Below, in pieces: positions 21,576 to 31,694 of a stretch of 64,000 bases of DNA. The notes below the pieces were generated by a model that did no database searches, was not told the DNA's origin, and saw only the letters and a program-made list of their open reading frames with translations. The position numbers and the translations under genes were made by a program. Source of the stretch: Phymatolithon calcareum (Eukaryota; Rhodophyta; Florideophyceae; Hapalidiales); NCBI GenBank assembly GCA_977006965.1, contig OZ345365.1, forward strand, positions 2,418,001 through 2,482,000. Direction: 5' to 3'. Position 1 is the first letter of the stretch; each line of letters opens with the position of its first letter.

Positions 21576-22676
21576 GAAGGTGAGCTTGTTGGTGCCATGG
21601 TCAGCTTGGGTGAGCTGCTCCAAAAAGGAAAAGAGGGTGTTTCGGCAGATCCAGTTCGTGCTCTTGAGCTATACACACGGGCAATTGATCAGGGGGCTGA
21701 TGATCGTGCAATGTACAACTCGGCAGTTTTGCTGGACAATGGAGCAGAAGGGGTACCAACAGACCCGGTTTGTGCCGTGGAGCTCTATACTCGTGCCATT
21801 GAAGAAGGCGAGCATGCTCAGGCCATGATCAGGATGGGGAGCTTGCTTGAATATGGTGCAACGGGTGTTGCGGCAGATCCGGCTCGTGCTGTAGAACTAT
21901 ATACACGAGCAATTAATGAAGATGCAAACGTGCATGCAATGTGCAATCTGGCAAACTTGCTGAGTGCTGAAGAAGGTGGAGTGCCGTCGAAACCAGCTCG
22001 AGCAGCGATGCTGTATAATCGTTCCATCGACGAAGGCAGTTATGTGCCAGCCATGACCAACTTGGGGGTTTTGCTCCAGTTCGGTGGGGAGGGTGTTGCG
22101 GCTGATCCGATTCGTGCTCTTGAGCTATATAAAATGGCAATTGATGAGGCTGCAGACGTTATTGCAATGAACAATCTGGCAGTTTTGCTGGAAAGCGGTG
22201 GGGAAGGAGTAGCGGCAGACCCAGCTCGTGCAGCTGAGCTGTATGAGCGTGCCATCGAGAAAGGGGGGTATGCGCGTGTCATGATCAACTTGGGAGAGAT
22301 TTTAGAAGATGGCGCAAAAGGTGCTCCGGCAGATCCAGCTCGTGCTCTTGAATTGTACACACGAGCAATTAATGAGAGTTCAGACGTGGGTGCAATGTTC
22401 AGTTTGGCAAATTTCCTGAGAATTGGAGCTGAACCTGTGCCGGCAGACCCGGCACAAGCCGTGAAGTTGTATACTCGTGCTATCGAGGAAGGCGGCCATG
22501 TTCGAGCCATGGTAAACTTGGGAGTTTTGCTCCAAAATAGTGCAGACGGTGTTCCGGCAGATCTTGCTCGTGCTCGTGATCTATACACTCGAGCAATTCA
22601 TGAGGAAGCGGATGTTCTGGCAATGTACAATCTGGCAAATTTGCTGATGGTAGGATCTGAAGAAGTACCGATTGAT

Positions 22677-23435
22677 TGTAGCGCCAGGCTCACTAGAACC
22701 CGACCTCACAGTGGTCAGAGAAGACCGGAGGAGAGAAAAATGCGGGAGAGACAAAACAAAGAGAGACTGAAATGAGGAAAGAAAAGAGAGAGAGAAAGAG
22801 AAACAAAACACGAAGAAAGGGGAAAGAGGAGTTACAGAAAACGGCGTCTTGAGGACGCGTGAGATGAATGGTGGAGAAAAGCGAATAAAAGGGAGGGTGC
22901 AAAGCGTTGACGATATCGGCAACGTTGGATGATGGCGACCTTGGAAGGGCCGTCGAGATTGAGGCGGACGCGCGAAAAGAAAAGGATGGATCTGTCGCTG
23001 AGTTCCCGCCGTACTGGCTTGCACGGCGAGGAAGCGAACAGGAAGGGTGGGAAATCTCCGACTTCGCGTGGTCGAAGGGACTCACAAGCGTGATGCGTGT
23101 AGGATCCAAGCAATCGAGCCGAAATCCAGAAACCTCCACCTTCCTTTACTAAACGGAAAGGACAAAACTATCTTATGTACTACTAGCAAAGAGAAAAACA
23201 CAAATTCTACATGCACATGGGACACGTTCCTCGTGTGGCCCAGCAGATCACCTAGACAAGGCAACTAAAGTCGCGAGCCTCTGATTCGGCGTTCCATGTG
23301 GATCGCGATCAAAGGTTCGTGGCGTACAGTCGCGAAAAACAGAAGCGCTTACTGCATTCCTTACAGACTCAGCCTTGCTGTCGTGTCCGGGAATAGCATT
23401 GCAACGGAAAGGAAAAATGCAGTGGGCGCTATACA
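22677..23435 (-). repeat. Gypsy 3' LTR
   Basis: 759 bp. It differs from its partner by one extra A near 23166, one extra C near 23240 and an extra AT near the end. The ORFs found in it on both strands recur in the partner only because the LTRs are copies. Confidence 0.95.
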
Positions 23436-23447
23436 GCCCCCCCACAG
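23436..23447 (-). promoter_or_regulatory. Gypsy polypurine tract
   Basis: On the minus strand a GTGGGGGGGC run lies directly before the 3' LTR. Such purine tracts prime plus-strand DNA synthesis in LTR elements. Confidence 0.75.
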
Positions 23448-23506
23448 CGACGAACGCTACGAGAAGATTTCGTTCATTTTGTCGTCCATGATATGTCGCC
23501 GACGAT

Positions 23507-25099
23507 TTACGCAAGCTCGGCCATGGTGAGGTCTCGCGGTAGAGGAAGCTGCTTGCGATTATGGTACCGAACTACCATGTTTCGCGTAAGATGCTCCACC
23601 GGCTCAAGAGTGTCCTCACCGGGCGCATTGTACCAGCGAACAAGGTATTGAAAACAGCCGGGGCGAGTTGGATGACGAACATGACCGCGAATCGCGTCGA
23701 AAGCTCTAATCTCGGTCTGCTGCGGAGAAGCGACCGAAATTGATGGGGTATTCGGTACCGCTGGCGTGTCGATACCGTTTGTCGAAGTGACAACTGGGTC
23801 CGCGAAGGATACTTTGCACTTAGTGCGAGGGTCGTCAGGCGCGATTTCCCGCTCCCGTGCAGCCCTTGTCATCGATCGGGTGATGCGTCGGTCCGTGATT
23901 GGCGTCTCGCGCACCGGCAATCCCATGGATTGGGCGTGTTCATCATCGGGTTGAGGAGGAAGCGGTAAATCATGAACGTCTTGGTGCATTTTGGTCGGTG
24001 AAATCATAGGGATTATCGTTTCATCGGGAGCTGCTTCCAATCGGTCCACAGAAACGCGCTCGATAAACTCTCCAACTTGGATAACAGCTGTTGTGTCATC
24101 TAGCTTAACGATCTTGTACGGACCCGATCCCGCCGGGGTCAACTTGTGCCGCTCACCGACTGTACCTTTGTAGTCACTTCGCAGGAACGCTCGTTGCCCT
24201 TCTACCAATTTCTTCGGCGGCGTGCGCACTCGGGAATCATAGCCTCGCTTTTGCCTTTCTTGAGCCTTTGTCGAGTTGGTGAGAACCGTACTGACCAACG
24301 TCTTTAGACGTCTCAACCATGCAGAGCGTACAGATTTCGGGGATGCACGCTCGGAAGTGCTGGCTTGCTTGATGGTGACAGGTGACGGTGGACGAGAGAG
24401 GACGAGTTCGAACGGTGCGTATCCGGTCGTCGCGTGTTCTTGCGTGTTGTACGCAAAGGACACAGCATCAATGAACATATCCCAGTCCCGTGGGTGATCG
24501 CTTATGTAATGCCGCAGAGAGGTCTTTAGAGTACGGTTGTAGCGCTCTACCTGTCCGTTGGTTTGCGGATGATAGGCAGTAGTGGCAACATTGTTCACAC
24601 CGAGTATACGGCAAACTTCCGGCATAAACTTTGATCGAAACTGGGTCCCATTATCCGTCAAGAGGCGAACTGGGATGCCAAAGTTGCAAACCCAGTGCGT
24701 GACAAAAGCGCTGGCCACGGCAAAGGCTGAGATTGAGCGCATAGGGATCACCTTAGTCAACTTAGAAAAGCGGTCGCTGATGACGAGAATGTATCGATTG
24801 CCCCTTGGAGTGCGAATTAGCTCTCCCATGAGGTCCATTGCAATCTCCTCGAGGGGGGCCTTCGCAGGGAACTGCTTCAGGGGTCGTCGACTATAGCGCT
24901 GACCAGAGCGCTCGCGGGCACAGCTCATACAGTCAAGGGCTTTTTGGTAACAGTCGGGCGCCATCGAGGGCCAGTAAAATCGCTTCCGAAGTGCCCGGTA
25001 CATCTTGCGTCCTCCACTGTGCGCAGAAACAGCCGGTCTATGCGCAAGGTCCAACACACGAGATCGCAGCGCCTCCGGCATGACAATTTGCTGGTACTC
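23507..25099 (-). CDS. Gypsy integrase with chromodomain
   Basis: This frame directly continues pol after the TAG at 25102-25100. The zinc-binding HHCC region shows histidines near AHSGGRK and the pair CMSC. The catalytic triad is visible in AMDLMGE, LLTDNGTQF and HPQTNGQVERYNR. A C-terminal segment with YLVRWYNAPGEDTLEP and MVVRYH is a chromodomain, which in this clade steers integration to marked chromatin. About 524 residues from the first ATG (25081), ending in TAA. The integrase itself has no frameshift. Confidence 0.93.
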   Translation of the reverse strand, partial: EYQQIVMPEALRSRVLDLAHRPAVSAHSGGRKMYRALRKRFYWPSMAPDCYQKALDCMSCARERSGQRYSRRPLKQFPAKAPLEEIAMDLMGELIRTPRGNRYILVISDRFSKLTKVIPMRSISAFAVASAFVTHWVCNFGIPVRLLTDNGTQFRSKFMPEVCRILGVNNVATTAYHPQTNGQVERYNRTLKTSLRHYISDHPRDWDMFIDAVSFAYNTQEHATTGYAPFELVLSRPPSPVTIKQASTSERASPKSVRSAWLRRLKTLVSTVLTNSTKAQERQKRGYDSRVRTPPKKLVEGQRAFLRSDYKGTVGERHKLTPAGSGPYKIVKLDDTTAVIQVGEFIERVSVDRLEAAPDETIIPMISPTKMHQDVHDLPLPPQPDDEHAQSMGLPVRETPITDRRITRSMTRAAREREIAPDDPRTKCKVSFADPVVTSTNGIDTPAVPNTPSISVASPQQTEIRAFDAIRGHVRHPTRPGCFQYLVRWYNAPGEDTLEPVEHLTRNMVVRYHNRKQLPLPRDLTMAELA

Positions 25100-27916
25100 C
25101 TAGACGCAACGCACGATTAGGCCCGATTCATCGTGCTCTTCGAATGAGGATGGCAGGCCTTGATTGATGCCTTGTCGAATTTCGGCGCAGAACTCGTCCG
25201 AAAGCTGAGCGTCGTGTAGTTCCTTTTCGTCGAGGGCTTGCGGAAGAATATCTGCAGAGGGAAGTGCAGAGGCACCTTCATCGGGCCCAGACTCGATATC
25301 GATATCGCCTTCCGTGTCAGAAACACCTTCAAGATCGGAGTCGTCACAGGAATCAAAGTCTCCAGCGACAAAGCAAGGGATGTCTAGGTCCAAATTACGC
25401 GTTGTGGGTGCATCAGTAGGTACACGAGAAGCCGCATCTGCTTGACAATTTTTGTTCCCGGGCTGGTATTTGACGACAAAGTCATATTCAGCAAGTCGAA
25501 GACGCCATCGCATGAGTCTTCCGCTGGGGTCAGTCACCTCCAGTAACCACCGCAGTGCGCTGTGGTCCGTATGCACGACAAACTTAGTACCAAGCAAATA
25601 GGGTCGGCATGTGAGGACGCCATACACCAACGCCAGGCATTCCTTTTCTGTCATGGAGTAATTTCGTTCTGCCTTCGAAAGGGTGCGACTCCAAAAACCG
25701 AAGGGCTTACGTTCACCATCCCCTTGTTCTTGAAAAAGGGCACACCCCACCTGGTGCTCACATGCGTCAGTATCTGACGAAAACGCGCCATTCGGTTTGG
25801 GCAAGGCCAGAACAGGGGTGCTAGTGACCGCGAGCTTAAGCTCTTCATAAGCTCGGGACTGCAGTTCGGTGAATGGTTGTAGGGGTGTAACTCCCTTCTG
25901 CGGTGGACCTTTGAGTAGATCGTACAGTGGAGCAGCAATATCGGCGAAATTCCGAATGAAACGGCGATAGACATTGACTAACCCGAGGAATGATCGGAGC
26001 TCCGTGACTGTAGTTGGCTCCCTAGCTTCACGGAGAGACCTCGTAGCTGCTTCAGGAACAGAAAGTGTACCGGGTCGAATAGTATGGCCGAGATAGGATA
26101 CCGTGTCTGTAAAGAACTCACACTTTGGTAGGTTCAGTGTGATGCCTGAGCGTCGAAGCTCATGAAGGACTTCATCAACATGCTTGATGTGTTCGTCGAG
26201 ATCCCTGCTGAAGATGATGACATCGTCTATGTAGACGAGACATGATTTCCACGTATATCCGGATAGGATAATGTCGAGGGAACGTTGGAATGTCGCCGGC
26301 GCGTTGGTCAATCCGAAAGGCATTCTGGTAAACTCGTACAAGCCGTCGAATGTAACGAACGCAGTCTTCTCCTGGTCTTGTTTCGCTACCGGGACTTGCC
26401 AGAAACCTGCATTAGCATCCAGTGTCGTAAACCATCGGGCCTCACCCAGGCTGTCGATGCATTCGTCAAGTCGTGGAAGTGGATATGCGTCGCGCTTAGT
26501 GACAGCATTGAGGCGCCTGAAGTCAATACAAAATCGCATCGAACCATCTGGCTTAGGGGCAAGAACAACAGGTGAAGCCCAGGCACTTCTACTTGGCACG
26601 ACCACGCCCTTCCGTAGCATCTTTTCGACATGTTCTTTCACGAGGTCGCGTTGCTTAAAGCCGGACCTATATGGCGCTTGACGAATTGGCCTGGTGTTTG
26701 GCAGAAGATCTATATGATGCGTCGTGGCGTCGACGGCGCCAAGATGATCTGACCAAAGGCTTTCGTGTCGTCGGAGCATTGCGCGTATTTCTTCATGCCT
26801 CTCAGTCGGAGCTTTGTCAAGAGAAATGTCGTTGATGGTGATCATATCTTTGTTCTTGACCTCCTTTACATGGCTTCGGTCACCAGTAGGACGTAGAGCG
26901 TGAAACTTGCGCGTGTCCGCGACGAGAAGCTGGTCAACTTCATCACTATCCTCATCTTTGACCATGAGTTGTATCTCTGGGTCACCAGTGATGGACGAAA
27001 GTGTCAAAGGGGTTGGGATGATCTTTTCAGGCATGGCTTGGAGCTGGGCAAGAGCCATTCCTTTAGGTAGATCGACATGATCGGTGCTAAAGTTCGCTAT
27101 TAGCACCCAGAATGGTAATTCTGGCTCCACTTGAATAATAGAGTTGACGATTAGAATGCGATGCTTCTCGAAAAAGCGCGCGTTCGATTGCAGGCAAAAC
27201 GTGCCGGACATACCAACGACTAAAGGTATCCAGCTCTGCGTACCCCCGTCCAAGCGTACTGCTTTGGAAAGGTATGCCTTGTTCGTGCCGCGCTTGTGGT
27301 GCACCTTCTTGGGTGCCGGAACTTCAGAGACAACTATTGCCGCATTGTTGGTAGTTTTGCGTTGCCGAACGATGGGAACGCACGATCCATCGTCCATGAG
27401 CACACTCGAAAGTCGGGGAGCGATCGCGATTACGAAATTGTCAAGAAACTCGCAGCCTAGGATGAGAGACGCGGCGAGTCGTTGACAGACGACGAACGGG
27501 GTTTTGACAAGACGGCTTCCCACTTGCACGACCAAATCTACTATTCCGAGGCAATCCAATAGTCGGCCATTTGCATCACGTACAGCAGGGACAGCACCGT
27601 GTTTGATGTGCTGCCTGGCCTCCGGCGGAAGCGTCTCAACGAAAACAAAGTTCATGCCCGCGCCGGTATCCAGAACAGCATGTACCTTGGAAAGCGCGTG
27701 TGCGTGTGGTCCAACCATCGCGCGAACTTTGTAGTTGCGTGAGGAAAGCGTACAAAGCGGGTCTGACTTCGCTTCGGCTGTTGCTTTCCAGGGACCGAAC
27801 AACGCCCCTGGCGAGCTCTTGATTTTCGCGCGTTTAGCAACCGCTCTCGCACAACGCGCCAGAGTTGTTTTGAGTGTTTTTAAGGGGGCGCTTAACGCCG
27901 AGCGCCCCCCTGTGCT
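25100..27916 (-). CDS. Gypsy pol: protease, reverse transcriptase, RNase H
   Basis: The frame lies -1 to gag and is open from the gag overlap (27916) to a TAG at 25102-25100. There is no ATG at its head, so it is probably made as Gag-Pol by frameshifting. Counting from the TTG at 27802, the protease motif VLDTGAGMN starts near residue 43. Reverse transcriptase spans about 395-590, with FCIDFRRLN, TTLDANAGFWQ and YIDD at 524-527. RNase H follows, with FSSDTDACEHQ, TEKECLALVYG and HTDHSALRWL. After the TAG the same frame goes on into the integrase. All catalytic residues look intact. Confidence 0.95.
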   Translation of the reverse strand, partial: STGGRSALSAPLKTLKTTLARCARAVAKRAKIKSSPGALFGPWKATAEAKSDPLCTLSSRNYKVRAMVGPHAHALSKVHAVLDTGAGMNFVFVETLPPEARQHIKHGAVPAVRDANGRLLDCLGIVDLVVQVGSRLVKTPFVVCQRLAASLILGCEFLDNFVIAIAPRLSSVLMDDGSCVPIVRQRKTTNNAAIVVSEVPAPKKVHHKRGTNKAYLSKAVRLDGGTQSWIPLVVGMSGTFCLQSNARFFEKHRILIVNSIIQVEPELPFWVLIANFSTDHVDLPKGMALAQLQAMPEKIIPTPLTLSSITGDPEIQLMVKDEDSDEVDQLLVADTRKFHALRPTGDRSHVKEVKNKDMITINDISLDKAPTERHEEIRAMLRRHESLWSDHLGAVDATTHHIDLLPNTRPIRQAPYRSGFKQRDLVKEHVEKMLRKGVVVPSRSAWASPVVLAPKPDGSMRFCIDFRRLNAVTKRDAYPLPRLDECIDSLGEARWFTTLDANAGFWQVPVAKQDQEKTAFVTFDGLYEFTRMPFGLTNAPATFQRSLDIILSGYTWKSCLVYIDDVIIFSRDLDEHIKHVDEVLHELRRSGITLNLPKCEFFTDTVSYLGHTIRPGTLSVPEAATRSLREAREPTTVTELRSFLGLVNVYRRFIRNFADIAAPLYDLLKGPPQKGVTPLQPFTELQSRAYEELKLAVTSTPVLALPKPNGAFSSDTDACEHQVGCALFQEQGDGERKPFGFWSRTLSKAERNYSMTEKECLALVYGVLTCRPYLLGTKFVVHTDHSALRWLLEVTDPSGRLMRWRLRLAEYDFVVKYQPGNKNCQADAASRVPTDAPTTRNLDLDIPCFVAGDFDSCDDSDLEGVSDTEGDIDIESGPDEGASALPSADILPQALDEKELHDAQLSDEFCAEIRQGINQGLPSSFEEHDESGLIVRCV

Positions 27917-30327
27917 TTTCCCAACGGGGACACGGGTTCTTCATCGCGGGATGGTGAGCTTCCTTTTCGATAGTTCGGACTTGAGCGTATGACTGGGGAC
28001 GGCGGAGTAGCCGCTCCATGCTGGCCGCTGGCGTCATGTCCCGTCTCATAGCCGTTGGCGAGTAGGACCCGTACGATTCCGTCTATTTTTAAGTCATCCA
28101 ATGAAAGTCGTCCGGATGTACGAAGGTAACTGTCCCACGGCACCCTGACTTTCGTGGCAAGGGTTAGCTTTTCAAAATTGGCAATGATGACATGGGCATG
28201 CTCTCGGGGCTTGCAAGGGCAGTCCGGCTTATAATGCGTGCCCAGCTCGTAACAGTTGTGACACACAACGCCGATGTAGGCTCCCTTCTGATCGAAGTAG
28301 CCAGGTTTTGGTGTTGAGCTGCGCCCTCTAGGCCCTGCAATCATGCGGCCTTCACCGCCCTGCCTGTCGAGAGCGAGTGCAAGCTCAACTGCTGTCGGTG
28401 AGTAGGAAAGGTCTTGAATGGCGTGTTCAGCGGCGCGCTCAGCTTCTTCAGTAGCGAAAAAGATGGGATCCCCTTCGGCCTCGAGGTAGTTCAGTAGACG
28501 CGTCGGCCGCATTGACGGTCGCGAGTTGTGATCGAAGGCAAGATCACGTTTAGGTTCCCGTGCTGTCATGGCAATACCCTCACCAGATGCAACTTCCACA
28601 AGCTCGAGGAGGTCTGCACGCGGGTTTTGCGAACGAAAGCGGCGAACTAGGGACTTGATACGGGTGTCTAAGCCGTCGATGAATCGCGCCATATAATCTT
28701 CCGGGCTAAGGGGATAGCCGCATCTACCGTGAGCATTGGTCAGACGCTGCAAAAATGTCTCTTCCTCCTCTCCGGGTTTCTGGGACATGGTGCGGAGATC
28801 AGTTAACGCCTTATCGAGAGCATCATCACGCGCGTAGGTACGCAACAACCAATTCACTGCCGATGGCCAGTTCCATATACCGCTCGGGGTACCACTGGAC
28901 TGCTTGACTCGCCCTGCGAATGCGAGGGCTCCTCGGTAACGTTCGTTGGCACTGCCTGCCAGGAAATGAGGAAGAACCCGGAACAATTGAGACTCCGTCA
29001 TTTCCAAGTCGTTTGCGGAGTCTGTTAGCCTAGCCAGAAAAGAAAGCACAGAGAGCTCGTCCTTTCCGGAGAAGTCAGCTCCATACATTGCCATAAGCAA
29101 GAACTCTGTATTTTCCTTCACATTCTTCAAGTCGGAACGAAGATTGGAGCTTGTCTTCCGTAGACGATATGCTCTGTACGATAGTACATGTCGAAAGATA
29201 GAGTTCGTGGGCAAGATTTCACGAACGTGTGCTTCAGCCGGACCAAGTCGTCTCGCGTGAGACACCTGTCCTTCGTCAGTCCGAGTACCTCCTCTGGGAG
29301 GTTGTGCAATGACCGGGTTTGCGGATACCCTCTGACCAGAGTTTGAATGGTGGTTACAGTGATAGTTGTGATTCGATACCGGGGTGTTCGGTGGTCCAGC
29401 CAACATGTCTCGATGATCCCTGCGCGACGGCTGTGCATACGGATCACGGTTCATTTGTGCTCGAGGAAAGGCAATAGTTTCCTCGTAGAGCATCGGCGGA
29501 GATACATCGAAGTGTACCTGCTGAGAAAATTCTGGATGTGGCATTGGTTCCTGCATCCGTCGCGGTGATCGAGAGTGTATGTGGCTGTCGGGCACACGAT
29601 AATGTGGTTCCTCCCGAAACGACCAACGAGGATAAACGTGACGCTCCGGGACTCGCCCACCCGTAAATGGTGGTGAGGATGACCCCTGTCGGCGGTACTC
29701 GTCCATTTGCTCCTTGCGCTCGTTTGAGCGACTTCGATGTTCAATGGCTCGCTCACGTCTTTGCTCGAGATAGTGTGGTCGCGCAATTCGAGCTGGAAAG
29801 TTGGAATGTCTAGCTGAGATGTGACGTCTCATGCCTGAGGCACTGCGATATGAGCCGGGAAGTTCATAGAGTGGTATATCATCTGGGTTCCGATCCTGAT
29901 AGTCGGCGTCATAGCCGGGTGTGAATCTCTGATATGACCGGGAAAATTCCTCCTCTGCATCTCGTATACGTTGAGGTCGAGGACGTCCTGGCATCACGTT
30001 AGGGAAGTGCTTTTCGTGAGTTTCATCAGAGCCCATCTGCCGATTCGTCGATACTCGTGGTGGCGGAACATTCGCATCTTCAGTGTTATGCGGCTGAGCT
30101 TCCCTGTCGACATAAGCGGGATGAGCTTCCACTCGAAAGGGTTCCGGTGCTGCGGTCAGTCCAAGGGACTCTTGTGCGACACATTCGTCATTAATTCGTA
30201 AGGCCGAAAACTCTCGAGTAACTTCCGAGACAACAGGCGGAGTACGTCTAGGGGTTCGGGTTCCGCCCGATCCGTTGCTGCTGGGATACATCTGCCCAGT
30301 GATAGAGTCGGCGTTGCCGTCGGACAT
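27892..30327 (-). CDS. Gypsy gag
   Basis: About 811 residues from the ATG at 30327 (MSDGNADS); a 14-residue upstream extension lacks ATG support. The N-terminal half is rich in Arg, Pro, Ser and charged residues and looks disordered. A capsid-like helical part follows (about residues 370-620), with the LRTMSQKPGEEEETFLQRL stretch typical of retrotransposon gag. A zinc knuckle CHNCYELGTHYKPDC sits near the C-terminus. It ends in TAA at 27892-27894, just after the putative slip site at 27916-27922. Confidence 0.88.
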   Translation of the reverse strand: MSDGNADSITGQMYPSSNGSGGTRTPRRTPPVVSEVTREFSALRINDECVAQESLGLTAAPEPFRVEAHPAYVDREAQPHNTEDANVPPPRVSTNRQMGSDETHEKHFPNVMPGRPRPQRIRDAEEEFSRSYQRFTPGYDADYQDRNPDDIPLYELPGSYRSASGMRRHISARHSNFPARIARPHYLEQRRERAIEHRSRSNERKEQMDEYRRQGSSSPPFTGGRVPERHVYPRWSFREEPHYRVPDSHIHSRSPRRMQEPMPHPEFSQQVHFDVSPPMLYEETIAFPRAQMNRDPYAQPSRRDHRDMLAGPPNTPVSNHNYHCNHHSNSGQRVSANPVIAQPPRGGTRTDEGQVSHARRLGPAEAHVREILPTNSIFRHVLSYRAYRLRKTSSNLRSDLKNVKENTEFLLMAMYGADFSGKDELSVLSFLARLTDSANDLEMTESQLFRVLPHFLAGSANERYRGALAFAGRVKQSSGTPSGIWNWPSAVNWLLRTYARDDALDKALTDLRTMSQKPGEEEETFLQRLTNAHGRCGYPLSPEDYMARFIDGLDTRIKSLVRRFRSQNPRADLLELVEVASGEGIAMTAREPKRDLAFDHNSRPSMRPTRLLNYLEAEGDPIFFATEEAERAAEHAIQDLSYSPTAVELALALDRQGGEGRMIAGPRGRSSTPKPGYFDQKGAYIGVVCHNCYELGTHYKPDCPCKPREHAHVIIANFEKLTLATKVRVPWDSYLRTSGRLSLDDLKIDGIVRVLLANGYETGHDASGQHGAATPPSPVIRSSPNYRKGSSPSRDEEPVSPLGKAQGGARR
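27916..27922 (-). promoter_or_regulatory. Putative -1 frameshift site between gag and pol
   Basis: On the minus strand GGGAAAA lies in phase as G GGA AAA in the gag frame, seven codons before the gag stop. A -1 shift there enters a frame with no stop down to the protease. The following GGGGGGC run, also in phase, is a second candidate. Function is predicted from phase only. Confidence 0.6.
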
Positions 30328-30386
30328 CTTAGAAGAAGACGAAAAAAAAGAAAGACAAACAAAAAACAAAACTCCGGTCGTCTCCT

Positions 30387-30400
30387 GGGAGTTGGCACCA
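30387..30400 (-). promoter_or_regulatory. Gypsy primer-binding site
   Basis: On the minus strand TGGTGCCAACTCCC lies one base from the 5' LTR and starts with TGG, complementary to a tRNA 3' CCA end. The tRNA is not identified. Confidence 0.75.
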
Positions 30401-30401
30401 A

Positions 30402-31156
30402 TGTAGCGCCAGGCTCACTAGAACCCGACCTCACAGTGGTCAGAGAAGACCGGAGGAGAGAAAAATGCGGGAGAGACAAAACAAAGAGAGACTGAAATGA
30501 GGAAAGAAAAGAGAGAGAGAAAGAGAAACAAAACACGAAGAAAGGGGAAAGAGGAGTTACAGAAAACGGCGTCTTGAGGACGCGTGAGATGAATGGTGGA
30601 GAAAAGCGAATAAAAGGGAGGGTGCAAAGCGTTGACGATATCGGCAACGTTGGATGATGGCGACCTTGGAAGGGCCGTCGAGATTGAGGCGGACGCGCGA
30701 AAAGAAAAGGATGGATCTGTCGCTGAGTTCCCGCCGTACTGGCTTGCACGGCGAGGAAGCGAACAGGAAGGGTGGGAAATCTCCGACTTCGCGTGGTCGA
30801 AGGGACTCACAAGCGTGATGCGTGTAGGATCCAAGCAATCGAGCCGAAATCCAGAAACCTCCACCTTCCTTTACTAAACGGAAAGGACAAACTATCTTAT
30901 GTACTACTAGCAAAGAGAAAAACACAAATTCTACATGCACATGGGACACGTTCCTCGTGTGGCCAGCAGATCACCTAGACAAGGCAACTAAAGTCGCGAG
31001 CCTCTGATTCGGCGTTCCATGTGGATCGCGATCAAAGGTTCGTGGCGTACAGTCGCGAAAAACAGAAGCGCTTACTGCATTCCTTACAGACTCAGCCTTG
31101 CTGTCGTGTCCGGGAATAGCATTGCAACGGAAAGGAAAAATGCAGTGGGCGCTACA
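30402..31156 (-). repeat. Gypsy 5' LTR
   Basis: 755 bp, matching the left LTR almost perfectly. It begins and ends with the inverted pair TGTAGCGCC / GGCGCTACA, which is perfect at this LTR's outer ends. Confidence 0.95.
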
Positions 31157-31694
31157 TTGATATAGCTCGTGCATCGGATTTGTATAATCGTGCGGTTGAG
31201 GAAGGCGGATGTGTGCATTCCATGGTTAACGTGGGGAAGATTCTCCAAGAAGGCGCGCAGGGTATTACGGCGGATCCAGCTCGTGCTGTAGAACTATACA
31301 CAAGAGCAATTGATGAGGGCGCAGATACACTGGCAATGAAAAATCTGGCATCTTTGCTCAGTAAGGGCGCAGAAGATGTACAAGCGGATCCAGCTCGGGC
31401 ACTGGAGCTCTATAATCGTGCCGTCGAGGATGACGGGTCTGTGCTTGCCATGATTAATTTGGGGACCTTGCTCCAAGAGGACAATGATTGGGTTCATAGA
31501 GATCAACTACGTGCCGGGCAACTTTATTCTCGCGCCGTCGATGAAGCGGGGAGCTTAGTTGCAATGAATAAGCTTGGACACCTTCTGGAACATGGAGGAG
31601 AAGGCGTGGATGCAAATATCCCTCGTGCGGTGGAGCTGTATTCTCGGGCCATTGAGAAGTTTGCGGATGTAAATGCCATGGTGCGATTAGCAGT

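Larger units (their letters stand above)
22677..31156 (-). mobile_element. Gypsy chromovirus, nearly complete
   Basis: An 8480-bp LTR retrotransposon lies in gene B in minus orientation. LTRs (22677-23435 and 30402-31156) begin TGTAGCGCC and end GCTACA, and a 5-bp target duplication TTGAT (22672-22676, 31157-31161) flanks them; block II has a single TTGAT at 58255-58259. Order is gag, protease, reverse transcriptase, RNase H, integrase, chromodomain, as in Metaviridae chromoviruses. The LTRs differ by about four single-base or 2-base indels, so insertion is recent. The only coding lesion seen is one in-frame TAG before the integrase. Confidence 0.97.

Noticed and set aside
22693-23139. 148-codon ORF identical at 30418-30864
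   Set aside because: It lies wholly in the two Gypsy LTRs; identity reflects LTR copying and its composition is low-complexity.
25100-25102. UAG reassigned as a sense codon in this organism
   Set aside because: Intact Sel1 genes A and B and the LINE ORF end in TAG at the natural end of their domains, so TAG acts as a stop.
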